A stretch of DNA of 64,000 bases, taken from NCBI RefSeq assembly GCF_001522545.3, contig NC_031776.1, positions 29,124,629 to 29,188,628 of the forward strand, given 5' to 3'. The position numbers were made by a program, and so were the translations under genes. Under the pieces are notes generated by a model. It saw only the letters and a program-made list of their open reading frames with translations. It did no database searches and was not told the DNA's origin. Source of the stretch: Parus major (taxonomy: Eukaryota > Chordata > Aves > Passeriformes > Paridae). The stretch's first letter is position 1; each line of letters opens with the position of its first letter. This document shows, one piece after another, positions 48,150 through 59,530 of this stretch.

Positions 48150-50750
48150 TTCTGTCCAAGCATGTAAATTCAAGGTCTTCATTTTATTGTTAGGACAGTA
48201 TCAATCCTCAGCCAACATAAAACTATTCACTTGGTGACGTTGCCCATCAAAAAATTCTAGTTATATCTATCTATAACTTACGATTCATGTCTTGTAAATC
48301 TAAATGAATTAGGATCTTTTCAGCCAACTATAACTATGTTTGCTTCTACAAGGCTCAGACCAGGCCAGGATAATATCCAGAATATGCTGTTTATTTACCT
48401 GCCTAAGAGTCAGTATCTGCAAGCTGCCGTGCACACATGAACAAGACAAAACAAGTAACAGCAGGTACAACTAGGCTGAAATAAGAGCTCCTGACAAAGC
48501 TGCAGGATTACCAGAGGACAGAAATAAAAGCAACTGAGAGATGCAGATTGTCAGCACTGCTGTTTTATTTTTAATCCTGCTTAATAAAGCCAAGTCCCTG
48601 CCACTCCATCTGCTTCTGCGGCCCTGCATCGTGCCCTGTTCGGGGAAGTCACCTCCACACCGCATTTACTCCCTTATAAATCACATTCTTTCTCCTGTTT
48701 CCAACAAATTCAGCCAGAGATCCAGACTTTAGAGTTCGGTGGGGTTCAAGGACTCTCTGCCTTGAAAAACTATTCAAGAGCACTCACTAGTGGCTGCAAA
48801 TGAAAACAGCTCCTTGGAAGGGCATCACCCAGCCCGCTGCCTTTGTGCCTCTAAGTCCTAGTGAAGGCAGCAACACCCTTTCAGGAATTCTCCATTCAGG
48901 CACCAGATCATTTTCTCTGTTAATGGTAAACATTATATACCAGTAAGCAGTTTTTCAAGGTAACCAGTTGTAAAATACATCAAAAACAATACCAGTTGCT
49001 TGATCGCTATCAAGGAATATTGAAGATAATTCAATTGCTTACATTTTACATAAATGCTTGCATTTCTCTGTTCAGTTTTGAACAAAACCCATTTTAGCAA
49101 AGCATGCTTTTTTAAATAAGAAAGATGCTCATTTATTCCTTTGCATTTCAATTTGTCACTGAGCACATGTTTCTTGTGCTCTCCTGTTAGGTGCACTAAT
49201 ATCTAAGTGTAAAGCACAAGAAAATGCACGTGAGCAATGAGCTGAAGGGACAGTCAGCTGTAACAGGAGCACACAAATGGGATGAACTTAGAGGCCATAC
49301 CATGCAGAGCACCTGCTTTGACTACACAGAAACTGCCAGCGGCAGAAGGACTCTGAAGGCAGACATCCAGGGTAGCCAGGTAAAGCTGTGCTGACCAGAG
49401 CGGGTGATTTTACAAAGTTTTGCCACCACACCTCTCTAAATGGCAGTACCCTGTGTTGGTCACCTGTGGGTGTGGGTGAAGACTGGCATCCTGGAGCACT
49501 GGGGTTGTGGCAGCCACCAGGAGCCAGGCGAGTGGCACAGCACAGGGATCCTGCTCGGGGACAGGGAACGCCGCCTCGCCAAGGGCCTCGGGCTCCCTGA
49601 GCCACGGGGCTGTGGAGGAACAGATTGCCAGCTAATATGGAAAGCTGCCTGCTTCCTAGATTAAGGATGAGGTAATTTAGAATTTACATATGTGTGGAGA
49701 GGGACTGTTTTGATCCCAAGGTAGTATATCTGTGATACAATAGCGCAGGCCATAGAGAAAAGGTGAAGCAAGAAGGCCAGATAAGAGGGAAGCGAAGTGT
49801 CTCTGGTGCCAGAACCAAGGAGAGACCTAACAAAGCCCCAGGCCCAGCCTGGCGCTGAGTAGCAGCGCTGCTGGAACAAAAGAGATGTGGCTGAGCTGGG
49901 AAAAAGCGAGTGCACAGCGAGCAACATTGCAAAGGTCAGTGAAGCGGTTTGCACAGCTGTGCTTCCAAGTGGGCTCCTCTTGCCCCAAGCCCTGGCCCCT
50001 GACATTTCAGTAGCTGAAAACCAGGCTTTGCTGCTGCATTTTCACTGCCTCAATGCTGTCCAGTGCCACTGGGAGCTGAGAGCTTTTAGCTGGGGGCGGC
50101 TAAATACACTTGACTCCTCTTAGCCCCGTGTTTGAGAAGCTTTGACATGCTTGCTCCCACTGCAGTCAGCTGGATGTGGCTCCTCAGGTCTGAGTCCAGG
50201 AGAGGAAAAGGGATTTGCCTGTGGTTGCATGAGCAATTCCCAGCTGAGCAGGGAATTGCTGCTGACCCTGGGCAAATGCAGTGTCCTCCCTTAGAAGAGG
50301 ACTGGGGCTGGAAACAGGGCAAACAGGCTCACATTCATCCACTAACCCTCAGTGATGAGTCAAGAGCCAATGGCAGAGAAGCCACCAGCTGCACAGTGAA
50401 AGCACAGCATTATTCCTGAATCACAGTATACAAAATCACATCATTTTAATACTGCTTGTTTTGGGGGAAGGAAGCTTAAAACATCAAAATCTCTCTGTCA
50501 CATCTGGATTCAGATATGTATCATCTATCCCATTTGGACTAGCAAAGACAATTGCACTACAGAAACAGAATAAAAACCCTCAAGTTCTTCTGCACCACAA
50601 ATGACCTAAGCAGAAAGATAAGTGGGAATAGCTTAAACTCTAAGACACTAGTTCTTCCTCATTCAGAAAATCCTGGCATGCTGAACATGCCAGTGGTGTC
50701 TCCTGCCAGTGTGTCCAGAGAGGTATTGCATAAGTGAAGGCCAGTGTACA
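48150..50750. other. Noncoding DNA, partly GC-richer, no gene seen
   Basis: 49,480-49,620 is GC-rich with a handful of CpGs, and frames up to 114 codons (49,661-50,005, minus strand) are open on both strands. The peptides lack any known domain, so I call no gene. 48,480-48,740 is repeat-free and might be regulatory. Intervening sequence is featureless. Confidence 0.5.
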
Positions 50751-50784
50751 TAATAACAATAACAATAACAACAATAACAACAAT

Positions 50785-50862
<78 letters not shown>

Positions 50863-50863
50863 T
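50751..50863. repeat. Compound (AAC)n(AAT)n microsatellite
   Basis: An interrupted AAT/AAC mixture (50,751-50,784) leads into about 13 pure AAC units (50,785-50,823) and then about 13 pure AAT units (50,824-50,862). It is the largest simple repeat here and almost certainly length-polymorphic. Read as protein it gives poly-Asn on the plus strand and poly-Leu on the minus strand, both artefacts. Confidence 0.95.
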
Positions 50864-50869
50864 TAATGA

Positions 50870-53800
50870 CAGTCACCCAATCTGTAGCTCATCTCCTATT
50901 TTTTCATGTTCTCCCTTTTTTTTCAAGCTGTCTATCCTACTTTTGCTGTCTTCCTTTCCTATTTGGTACATTTTGATATCTGGAAGTTTTTTAGAATACT
51001 TTTCCTTAATGTGTCTCTTAATTTTGTTGTCATTTCTCTTCTCTCTCTACACCAGCCTTCATCAAGAGATGTAATTTCTTACAGCTTTCAATTCTCCCTA
51101 AAAATAATTTTCTGTACAACTTCTATATCCATCTCCTCTGACAAGTTCTCTTAGTCTTGTTTCTATCTATTTTTGTTGTTACTCAAAGTATAATAATAAT
51201 TGCAGCATTAATAATAGATTTCTTAGCTCCTTTAATTTCTGCTACTAACTAGAATTATTATTAAGTCCCTTTGCCATTTCCTGAAGACCATTTCTAAACA
51301 AAACTCCACTTGTCTTCAGTGGTGCTGGACTTTCCTTCCTTGTGTTCTTTCTACAGTGGTAGGAGAGGTGGGGATGCACCGGCTGGGGAGCTGATAAATC
51401 TTTCTGTGCTTCCATGGGGAAACAATCCACATTTCTGGGAAATCAAATCAGTTAGAAGATCCTGAGTATGATCTCAAGTTTAGGATATCCATTACTAGTC
51501 CTAGAGAAAGGCTTCTGCCTAGATCACTGGTGTAGTTACTGAGGTTCAGTAAAGAGTACCAGAGATGAGGCATACCACCAAATCCTCAAAGTAATTTCAG
51601 GCACAGATTTTGAAGAAGATTGCCTGGTTTAGAAGCAATCTCCCATGCACAAAAGTCCAGTGTCTTCTTGAGAGGAGGTAAGAAGACGAGCATTAGGCAG
51701 AATTTTACTAACACTGCTTTGGATAGACATCAAGGACTGAGGATTTTTAAGCGTTTCTCAGTCACAGTTCTTAGCCTCAAGAACACTTAAAGTGTGTATC
51801 TAAAAGATTTTTCCTTTCTGTTTCCTCTTTTTTCAAAAAGGAACAGATTATGAGGAGTTCTACTTTCTGATTGCTTGTTTGGTTTTTACTTTTTATCCTG
51901 GGGGATTTAAATTACCTGTATTTCGGGGGCCAGCTCAGCAGAAACACACAACAGGAGCAGTGTGCTTGCAAGCAGATTGCAAATGTTTCTTTTGTGGTGT
52001 GTTTTCTTTTGTATCGCTGTAGTCAGCGACTGCTCTGGATCCCATCCTAGGACACAAGCCAAGAATGAGAAATAAGGCTGCAAGCGAGACAACAATTCAC
52101 AACCAGAATATTGTTTGACTTGGAATGCTCACCGGGGTAAAACCTACAACAGGAATACAAGATGCTTTAAGTAGCAGATGCTGATTTTAATCTTTCTGGT
52201 AGTTAGGGAGTCCACCTCACCCAGCCCAAGGAGACAGGAGGGACCTGGCAGAGGGATTTCTTCCTGGCTATGTCAGAGAGGAAATGACAGCAGGAGCAAG
52301 AGTTGTGAAGTACCCAAGGTGATCAGCAGTGTAAGTAGGAAGCATATGAATATAGGCTTTGTTAGAGAAAAGGACTGTGCTATCAGTGTAAGTAAGCAGC
52401 AGCAGATGAAGATGAATGGTCAAAATAGAGAAAAAATACCTGGTTTTAGTCTTCAGGAGTTTCTAGCCAAAAACACAGCAGCCTTTGAGCATATACATTG
52501 CATAAGAAGTCAAAGATAAAACTGGTTTGCTACAATATGGAAACAAAAAAACACAGGCAAAGGAAAACAGGCACTGGGGATTTTATTCTGCTTAAGGGGG
52601 AGTAAAACATTAAAAACTACTGCAAAATTCCAACATCAGAGTAGGATAAGAGAACAACAGATAGTAACCAACACCCCTGATATGAAGTAGTATAACAGTT
52701 TTAGAAACATGTAGCCTAGATTTTAGAGTAAATTAGTGTATACAAAGTAAATGCTTAAAGAACACTCTATTTTACAAAGCAGCTTTAAAATAATTTAGGA
52801 GAAATTATGGTATAAAAATTGAATTTGGGAATATACCACAAATTACTGTACAGGATGATATAAACTCTAATTTCCAGAGCTATTGTTGTTTGAGCTGTTC
52901 CGAAAGTGTTGACAAAAATAAATTTTGATGAAAGCAAAAACCTCTCAGAACAGTTTGCGATTTCCTAATCCAGCCCACACTCCCAGTTCCTGTCTGTCTT
53001 TGAGAATGCTCTGGGTGGGATCCAAAGCCTGTGAAAGCAATGGACAGGATCCCACTGGCATTCAGCAGGTGGGACATGAATGCCAAGCCAGTGTTGGGAT
53101 GCCACTTGAAAGCCATATCTCTCACCGCAGATCCCAAACATTACATCAAGGCCTGAAATAATCCTCTGTAGCTCAAGCTACAAAGGCTTTGGGTGTTCTA
53201 TGTTCACACTTGCTAGTGAAAATGAAATGGCAAATAGTAAATTTGTAAAGATGGCAATTACAAAATGAAAATAGCCCAGGCATATTCATTGGAAAAGTTA
53301 TGTGTTGCACTTTCCAAGAAGAGAATGCAAATTTCCCTATTCAGGAAGGCCCAGAGCTATCAGCTCAAGCAGTGCCTGTACCCTGGCCCTGCATCAATTG
53401 CAGTTTTACTGTCAGAGGGAGGCTGAAGCTCTCCAAGCTCAGCTCCACAGGCTGTGCAGAGGCTCCCACATCCCACAGTGCATCCACAGCTGTGAGCACA
53501 GGCAGCCACCTCTGCATTCAGCACCATCCCTCCAGTCTGCTTTGGTGTGAGCTGCAGGGCTCTGACCCACTGCTTTCCCAGCACAGGTGGGCTCTCTCCT
53601 GTTCCCCCCTGAAATTCAGCATAAAGCAAAGCAGGAAGAGCAGTGGACAAGTCCTAGAGGAAAATGTTACAATTGCAAACCTGTATTTACCACCCACTAG
53701 AGCTAGAAGGGAAAGGTGTGAGTGTCTCCTCACCCAACCCGTGCAGGCAATCCAGCCAGTTCTGGCACCTCCACGGCTATGCTGTTTTCCAGAATAGCTG

Positions 53801-55510
53801 GTCTTTTTCCTCAGGTGAAATTTATATGTGTGAAAGGACAAATTACTGCTAAGGGCAATGGAATGCTAAAAGCAAGATTTACCAAAAAAAACCAAACAAC
53901 TGTTCTGGGAAAAGGTTACAATTAGCTATTTTTCTGCAAATTAAAGGCTTACAAGCAGCAGAGGTTGAGGACATGAAGGACTCCTTGACTACTCTTCAGC
54001 TGAACACCATCCCAGGTGTACAAAACAGATATACACAAAGAAAAGCGAAATGCCAAGGAGGTAAAAAAGTGGAGGAAATTCAAATTAACATCATCTGCCA
54101 TCATCTTCCAGATTTTTAAACCAGCCTCTTTTTTTAACCAGTGATCCAAAGCAAGAAGCCACACAAGTTGTGGGTAAAGCAAATGGTGCAGGTTTTCTGT
54201 CTCCTGTTTGTCATGAGGTCTGATGGCACTTGGATGAGATTTTTTTCAGGTTCCTGCCCTGTTTGGGTTCTCAGGTGTGCTGATGTCACCCTGAAGCCAT
54301 TCTCCCTCCCAGTGCTTTCTTGAGGCATTTTTCCCTATCAAGCTACATGTTTTCACTGATTTTCATGGAATATTTGGAATATTTATCCCCTCTAAGATTT
54401 ATTAAAATGGGTCAGATTCAGAAACTGTTGCCGAAGACATGATATAAACTCACATAAGTAAACACAGACATGAATATTTGTCTACAGGGTCTTTTGTTGT
54501 TGTTGTTTTGTTTTATTGTGGGGATTTTTGTTGTTGTGAAGGAATCAGCTTAAAATACTATCTGGCAGAATGAGATTTCCCTGCATCAGTCACAGTGAAC
54601 ATGTTCTCCTATTTCATTCATAGTTCTAGGAAATAATAATAATTTTAGTAGGAAAGTTAATCTGTCAGGATTATGGTATTCAAAATGAACTGCAAAGAGA
54701 AGTAGAGAACCATAAATGATAAATACATGTAAACTAATTGCTAGTTTTATTTTATCAAGACACAGAAATATAAAATATTCAGCTCCAGGGATTCTAAGGA
54801 TTTAACAATATTTTTTTAAAAGAAATGTTTAATTTGCTTTATTCCAAGATAATGAGTAAGTGTCCCCAGGACAGTTGTGAAAGGAGATAACACACCTCAA
54901 AAGCTGATTTCTTTTACCTGGCAACATATTCTAACTGTAAAAGTGCTTGGATTAAGTAACTACACTGCCTGGTTGTCAGTTCTGCAAAGCAACTTTACAA
55001 AGCCACCTTAGTTACACTGCTCATCCACAACTATCTTTCACTATTCAAAACTGTCAGGTGTATTTTCTTTTCATGTGAAAACACAATTTGCTCTTTAAAC
55101 TTCAGGTGCAACCTAGAGAGCATCCAGCCCAGCAGAGGAGGAATCCTGATGTTTGTCCCACTTACAGCCTTGGCAGCTCCCTGTGCCTTACAGCACTCTG
55201 TGGGGATGATGTGGGCATCCAGACCATCACAAAAATATCAGTGATCTGGCCCTTTTGGCTGGAGGGTAAGAACACATCTCATGGCAGGCTGCAAACAAGA
55301 TGAAGAGTAATGTTTTTTTCCTTTCAGTTTGAATTGTTTAATTAGAGGCTCAGAGTTTTCTGGGTATGAATGGGACGGGATCTAACAGGGAACTCAGGGA
55401 TCTTATGAAATTACCTGAACAGAATTTCTACATTGCCAAAAAACCCCCCAGAGAAAGTGGGATTATAACAAAGGGGGATAGAAACAGGCTCAGGGTGACT
55501 GAATGCTGCT
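50870..55510. other. Noncoding DNA, no gene seen
   Basis: The 165-codon plus-strand frame at 53,300-53,797 overlaps minus-strand open frames in a GC-richer patch and has no domain, so I treat it as chance. 54,492-54,537 is a TTG/GTT-type simple repeat. A weak palindromic-repeat-like fragment may lie at 54,409-54,465. Confidence 0.5.
54494..54537. repeat. (TTG)n-like interrupted simple repeat
   Basis: TTGTTGTTGTTGTTTTG and later TTGTTGTTGTG flank a TTTTATTGTGGGG segment. It is low-complexity sequence without evident function. Confidence 0.8.
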
Positions 55511-55513
55511 CCT

Positions 55514-55618
55514 GGTAAGGCACTATATTTTGGGGTTTAAAGACAAATTTAAATTCAGATGTTAGTTAGGTGTCTAAATAAAACCAGAAAAGACAAATGA
55601 GGAGATTCAAAAGCCAAA
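55514..55618. repeat. Possible ancient 'ttaggcacctaaa' palindromic repeat
   Basis: GGGGTTTAAAGACAAATTTAA, TTAGTTAGGTGTCTAAATAA (55,562-55,581) and later GAGATTCAAAAG resemble the old amniote repeats made of alternating 'ttaggcacctaaat' units ending in 'gattttcaaaag'. It is diverged, with weak residual self-complementarity. Confidence 0.4.
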
Positions 55619-55619
55619 G

Positions 55620-57760
55620 GCCTGGAACCTAAAATTTACACACAGCAGTGTGAAACCCAATCTTATAAATCCATTTTTCTTATAAAATATTTTCCTGAAA
55701 CTTCTTTGAGAATGCAGCACACAGATGACCATGTCTGGCTGGTGTCTCTACACCTGTTAACATTTCTGCACAATGAAGGGAACAAAAATGCCCAGCCAAA
55801 GGGAGGAGGCAATATGAGCAAGTGGATTAAGCAAAGAACTGGTGATAGATATGGGTTTGCACATGTCTCTGCCTTGCTGAATGATGGCAAACCAAACTCC
55901 TGCTGCTTTAGATCCCTGGCTAAGCTGGGTAGTGAGCCTTAAGGGCTTCAGACTGGAATTTCTGATCTGCTGTGAAACCAGACACTGCTGCAGCTACTGC
56001 AAACCAGGAACTTCAGCAGTGACCTTCAGCAAAGAGCTCTGTGCAATAACTGCACAGACAGATGTTGCAGTCTCCTCTTCAGCCCAGCCTGAGGATGGTG
56101 TATTTCTCACCAAACAGAATCCATAACTGGCAAATATTGTCCCAATTTCCTGTAAGGAGAGAGGTGAAAAGGGTACACTTAGGATGGCTGCAAACCTTTG
56201 GGTGCCTCAGGTAGAGCAGTTACAGAGCTGTGTTTCACACCGCCCCAGGAAAACCATGGAATCTTCCAATTCTCCTGGCAGCCCAATTAAAAAGACAGGG
56301 AAAATGTTAGGGAACACACCTAGTTGTGTGTTTGAAGTCCTCCCAAAGAGAGAACCATTTATTTGGTCCAGTAAAAACCTTGTAAAACCTTGGTTAGAAA
56401 TACCAAGTCCTGCATAGTCAGTATTGATGCTTGTGGAATCCTCACAGATATTTGTGTCCCTCCAACACTTTCACTTCAGTGTAAAGTCAGAGAAAACTCT
56501 CCATGGTGGCCACTTCAGAACAGAAAAGCAAAGCTTCTCTCTAAGGTTTGGGTGCGTTTGCACTTACATAAAAATAGAGCTGTCAGTGAGATTGCCAAAA
56601 AACAGGGGATCAAAATACTTTGCTCCTTTTACAGGCATCAACAGCACTTTGTTATACAATGAAATGAAATTCAAAACCTAATTCTGGTTACCTAGTATAT
56701 AGTACAAAAATATTATCTCTTTATATATACATGGCCCTACAAATAGCCTTTTGCTGTATGCCTCAGCTCCATTGAATGTGTTGATGTTTATAGCTTACTT
56801 TTCAAATCACCTTCAGGAGAGAGAAAACACACAAGTGCCTTAAGGAATGTTGATTTATGAACCATACTGGTCTTTATTCTTCTTGTAAACCTGGGTGGAG
56901 AATTGATCAGTTATAAGCCTGCTATAGATCTCACAGGCTTGCAAGATATATTATTGTATTTCAAGATTATCTGATATTGCAAAAGATTTTTTTTCTCTTC
57001 TTTTTTTTTCTTTACCATGGTCATACATTTTCCTGTCTCAATTTTTTTTCTACTCTTGTTAGATTAGGGAAGCTATCAGAAAATAAAAACAAAGAAGAAG
57101 AAATCATCCTAGAGAAAGTAGCTTTGGGCCACCCCAGGTTTTCCCAATCCATCATAATGTGGGTTTTATTTCATACCCCACTGAGGTGGAATTCACAGAA
57201 TGTTTCTTGAATTACCATGAGACTGTCTTATAAGACAATTGCTGTCTTTTTTCTCCCCTTTTGCTTCACTCTGCTTTTGACAGCTGTTGGCATTTATTAT
57301 ATAACCAATGGAACCAGCGTTAATTTTCAGTAGGCTACAGATCAGTTAAACTTTAACGTAATATATCTGTATATATTAGGTCTATAATATGTATGGTAAA
57401 TTATAGTCTGAATCACTTATATTTTTATTATTTACTCTAAAAGCCTGTACAGATCCTGACCATGTAAAAGATTATTTTGCAGACATTGAATCTTGGTTTC
57501 TTTCACTGGAGGAGTCTCCACTGGGAGATGTCAACAAGATTTCTGGAAAAGGAAAACTTTCTTCATTATTAACACAGATGTTACAATGTGGACTGGAAAG
57601 TGGAGTGTGGGCTAAAACAGAAAACCTTCTGAGAAAAGTTTCATTTAATCCTCACATTAATCACACCTAAAGATATCCATCAGTGATCCTGACATACACC
57701 TGAACCAACTTTTTAGATATAGATGGAATGGCTGTTCTGCATGTGTCATCTTATCAGTCT
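55620..57760. other. Noncoding DNA, no gene seen
   Basis: Several frames of 75-90 codons between 55.7 and 56.7 kb are unrelated and unrecognised. AT-rich TATA-type strings occur near 56.7 and 57.37 kb. No exon, RNA gene or named repeat is seen. Confidence 0.55.
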
Positions 57761-57767
57761 CATAGGG

Positions 57768-57772
57768 TTTTT

Positions 57773-57803
<31 letters not shown>

Positions 57804-57828
57804 TTTTTTTTGTTGTTTTTTTTTTTTT
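57768..57828. repeat. T/G homopolymer compound tract
   Basis: T11-GG-T16-G7-T8-GTTG-T13. The chain of homopolymers is prone to slippage and sequencing error, so the exact length should not be trusted. The short frames crossing it on both strands are artefacts. Confidence 0.85.
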
Positions 57829-57982
57829 ATGCATAGACAGTGATTTTCTTCTCTTCTTTCTTCCCAGTCCTGGAGAAGTCATTGAACATGTACAGTTGGA
57901 AGAAAATATATGAGAAGAAATCTCCCATGCTTTGAGGTTTTGTATTCCCATGTAAAATCTAGTACAGTCATTTACTACATGT

Positions 57983-58040
57983 GATAAGAGGGGCCAGATG
58001 GACCACAGATCCAACCCAGCTGGTTCTAAGATTCTCGTTG
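57983..58040 (+). mobile_element. 3' tail of an ancient CR1/L3-type LINE
   Basis: AGGGGCCAGATGGACCACAG followed by ATCCAACCCAGCTGG and TTCTAAGATTCT resembles the conserved 3' end of L3/CR1-family non-LTR retrotransposons ('aggggtcagatgggccattggtctgacccagcatggc...ttcttatgttct'). Only the extreme 3' end is recognisable, as expected for 5'-truncated LINE copies. No reverse transcriptase sequence is present upstream. Confidence 0.5.
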
Positions 58041-58049
58041 CCACCTTTC

Positions 58050-58950
58050 TATCAACAATATGCTAATTATGCACTCTAAATAAAAAATATCTTTGAAGAA
58101 TTCCTTAATCAAGAACTTTACTGTTATAGCCTCCTGCTGGAAACATTCTTTTCCTTGACATGGGCAAGTTTAAGTGAACAACACCATGATTTGTTAGGTG
58201 GGAGAAGCTGTATGACAAAACACTTCAGACATGCAATGCTTTTTGCCAAGCAGCTGAAACTGTTTTGTTGATAAATGTTCATGTCTCATGCTATTAACAC
58301 TGTCACACAGGTAAAGTTTGATCTCCTGACAAAACCTCTTGTAGCTGTCTCTTAATCTGTTTAGTAATCAATATTAACACTCTCAAATGTTTCAAAACGT
58401 TCCTTTTAGCTTGTTTGTTTCAGTATGTGCTATGTACGCACACATTCATCCATACATTCATCCTGTATGTGAACATATATTTCATTCCAAGTGATAATAT
58501 ACATTTTCTTTAGTAACTGCAATAACCTAAGATGTAACAGAAAGATGAACACTCAGATTACCTGACAAAGAGCACAATATTAAAGATTTGGAAAGCAGGA
58601 GAGGCAGTTGCTTACACAAACCTGCAGTTCATACTGCCCTTTAGGCTCCAGCAGGGCCTCAGGATAGTCTGGCACTTTTATTTTCTGTCTTAGGAACCTG
58701 TTTGGCTTTGTAACTCCACTCTGCCTGACCCCAGCAGGACTGGGCAGCGCTCAGCTGGCAGTGGAGGAGGGCTCACCCCTCTCGTGAGTGAGGCTATCAC
58801 CCCTCAGGTCTTCAGGCAGACAAGCAGTAAAAGATGCAGTTCTGTGGTAAGCAATAGATAGTTTGCCTATTCCAACTGTCTCATAATATTTAAAATAAGC
58901 AGTGATGATGCATAGACCCAAATACTAGATGGGCTCTCACACCTAATCAC
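58050..58950. other. Noncoding DNA, no gene seen
   Basis: AT-rich unique sequence. A CATTCATC motif repeats near 58,443-58,463. Nothing else is nameable. Confidence 0.55.
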
Positions 58951-59530
58951 TCCGCTCTGATTGCTAGTGAAGAAGTGCTTTCCAGATTAACCACACCAGA
59001 CACGTTGACTCCTTCACAGTGAAGCAGATTCCATTTCTCTTTTAAACACAGATTTCCTTAAGACCATCAGAACTTCAAAGTTAAAAGCAAATTAGCATGT
59101 GTCTTGATTTAACCGAGACCTGGAAGGATAGAACGGTTATTTCTTGGAGTCCAAATGAGCATAACTTTGCAAAGCTGGAATTTTCACAAGCAGACACCGC
59201 ATTTTAATAATTTATCTTCTCAGAGGAGCATATTGTACCTTGAAATAAAGCCTGAAAGGTTTCTTGCCCTGTAGGGAATGCAGCTACAACAAAAGAAAAC
59301 TGAAAGCCATTTGGCTGCTTGTGACCAACTCAGAGTTAGAATTGGCCAAATTCCACATACGAGCAGGGACACAAACACACAGCGGCTGCAACCAGCTCCA
59401 GTGCCAAATTGCAACCATATTTATAATCCTTTCAAAACACTTGGGTCCATTTTTGTGGTAACAACAAACATATAAATAATGAAAACCCAGTATTTCCTTT
59501 CGGAAGTGTCCTCTCCATCACACCCCCAGT
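58950..59530. promoter_or_regulatory. Candidate conserved noncoding block
   Basis: Unique, compositionally balanced sequence with no simple repeats. It includes AACCATATTTATAATCC, ATTGGCCAAATTCCACATAC and GCTGCAACCAGCTCCAG. The texture is that of a vertebrate conserved element. A short frame (59,264-59,461) runs through it but has no domain. Confidence 0.3.

Noticed and set aside
50640..50976. Poly-Asn and poly-Leu open frames
   Set aside because: They are translations of the AAC/AAT microsatellite, not proteins.
51525..51550. CACTGGTGTAGTTACTGAGG, similar to an end of an ancient palindromic repeat
   Set aside because: There is no opposing arm or second landmark nearby, so chance is as likely.
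53300..53797. 165-codon plus-strand frame
   Set aside because: It lies in a GC-richer patch where opposite-strand frames are also open. The peptide is Ser/Pro/Cys-rich with no family resemblance.
57728..58044. Phe/Gly-rich and Lys-rich frames on opposite strands
   Set aside because: Both are created by the T/G homopolymer tract.
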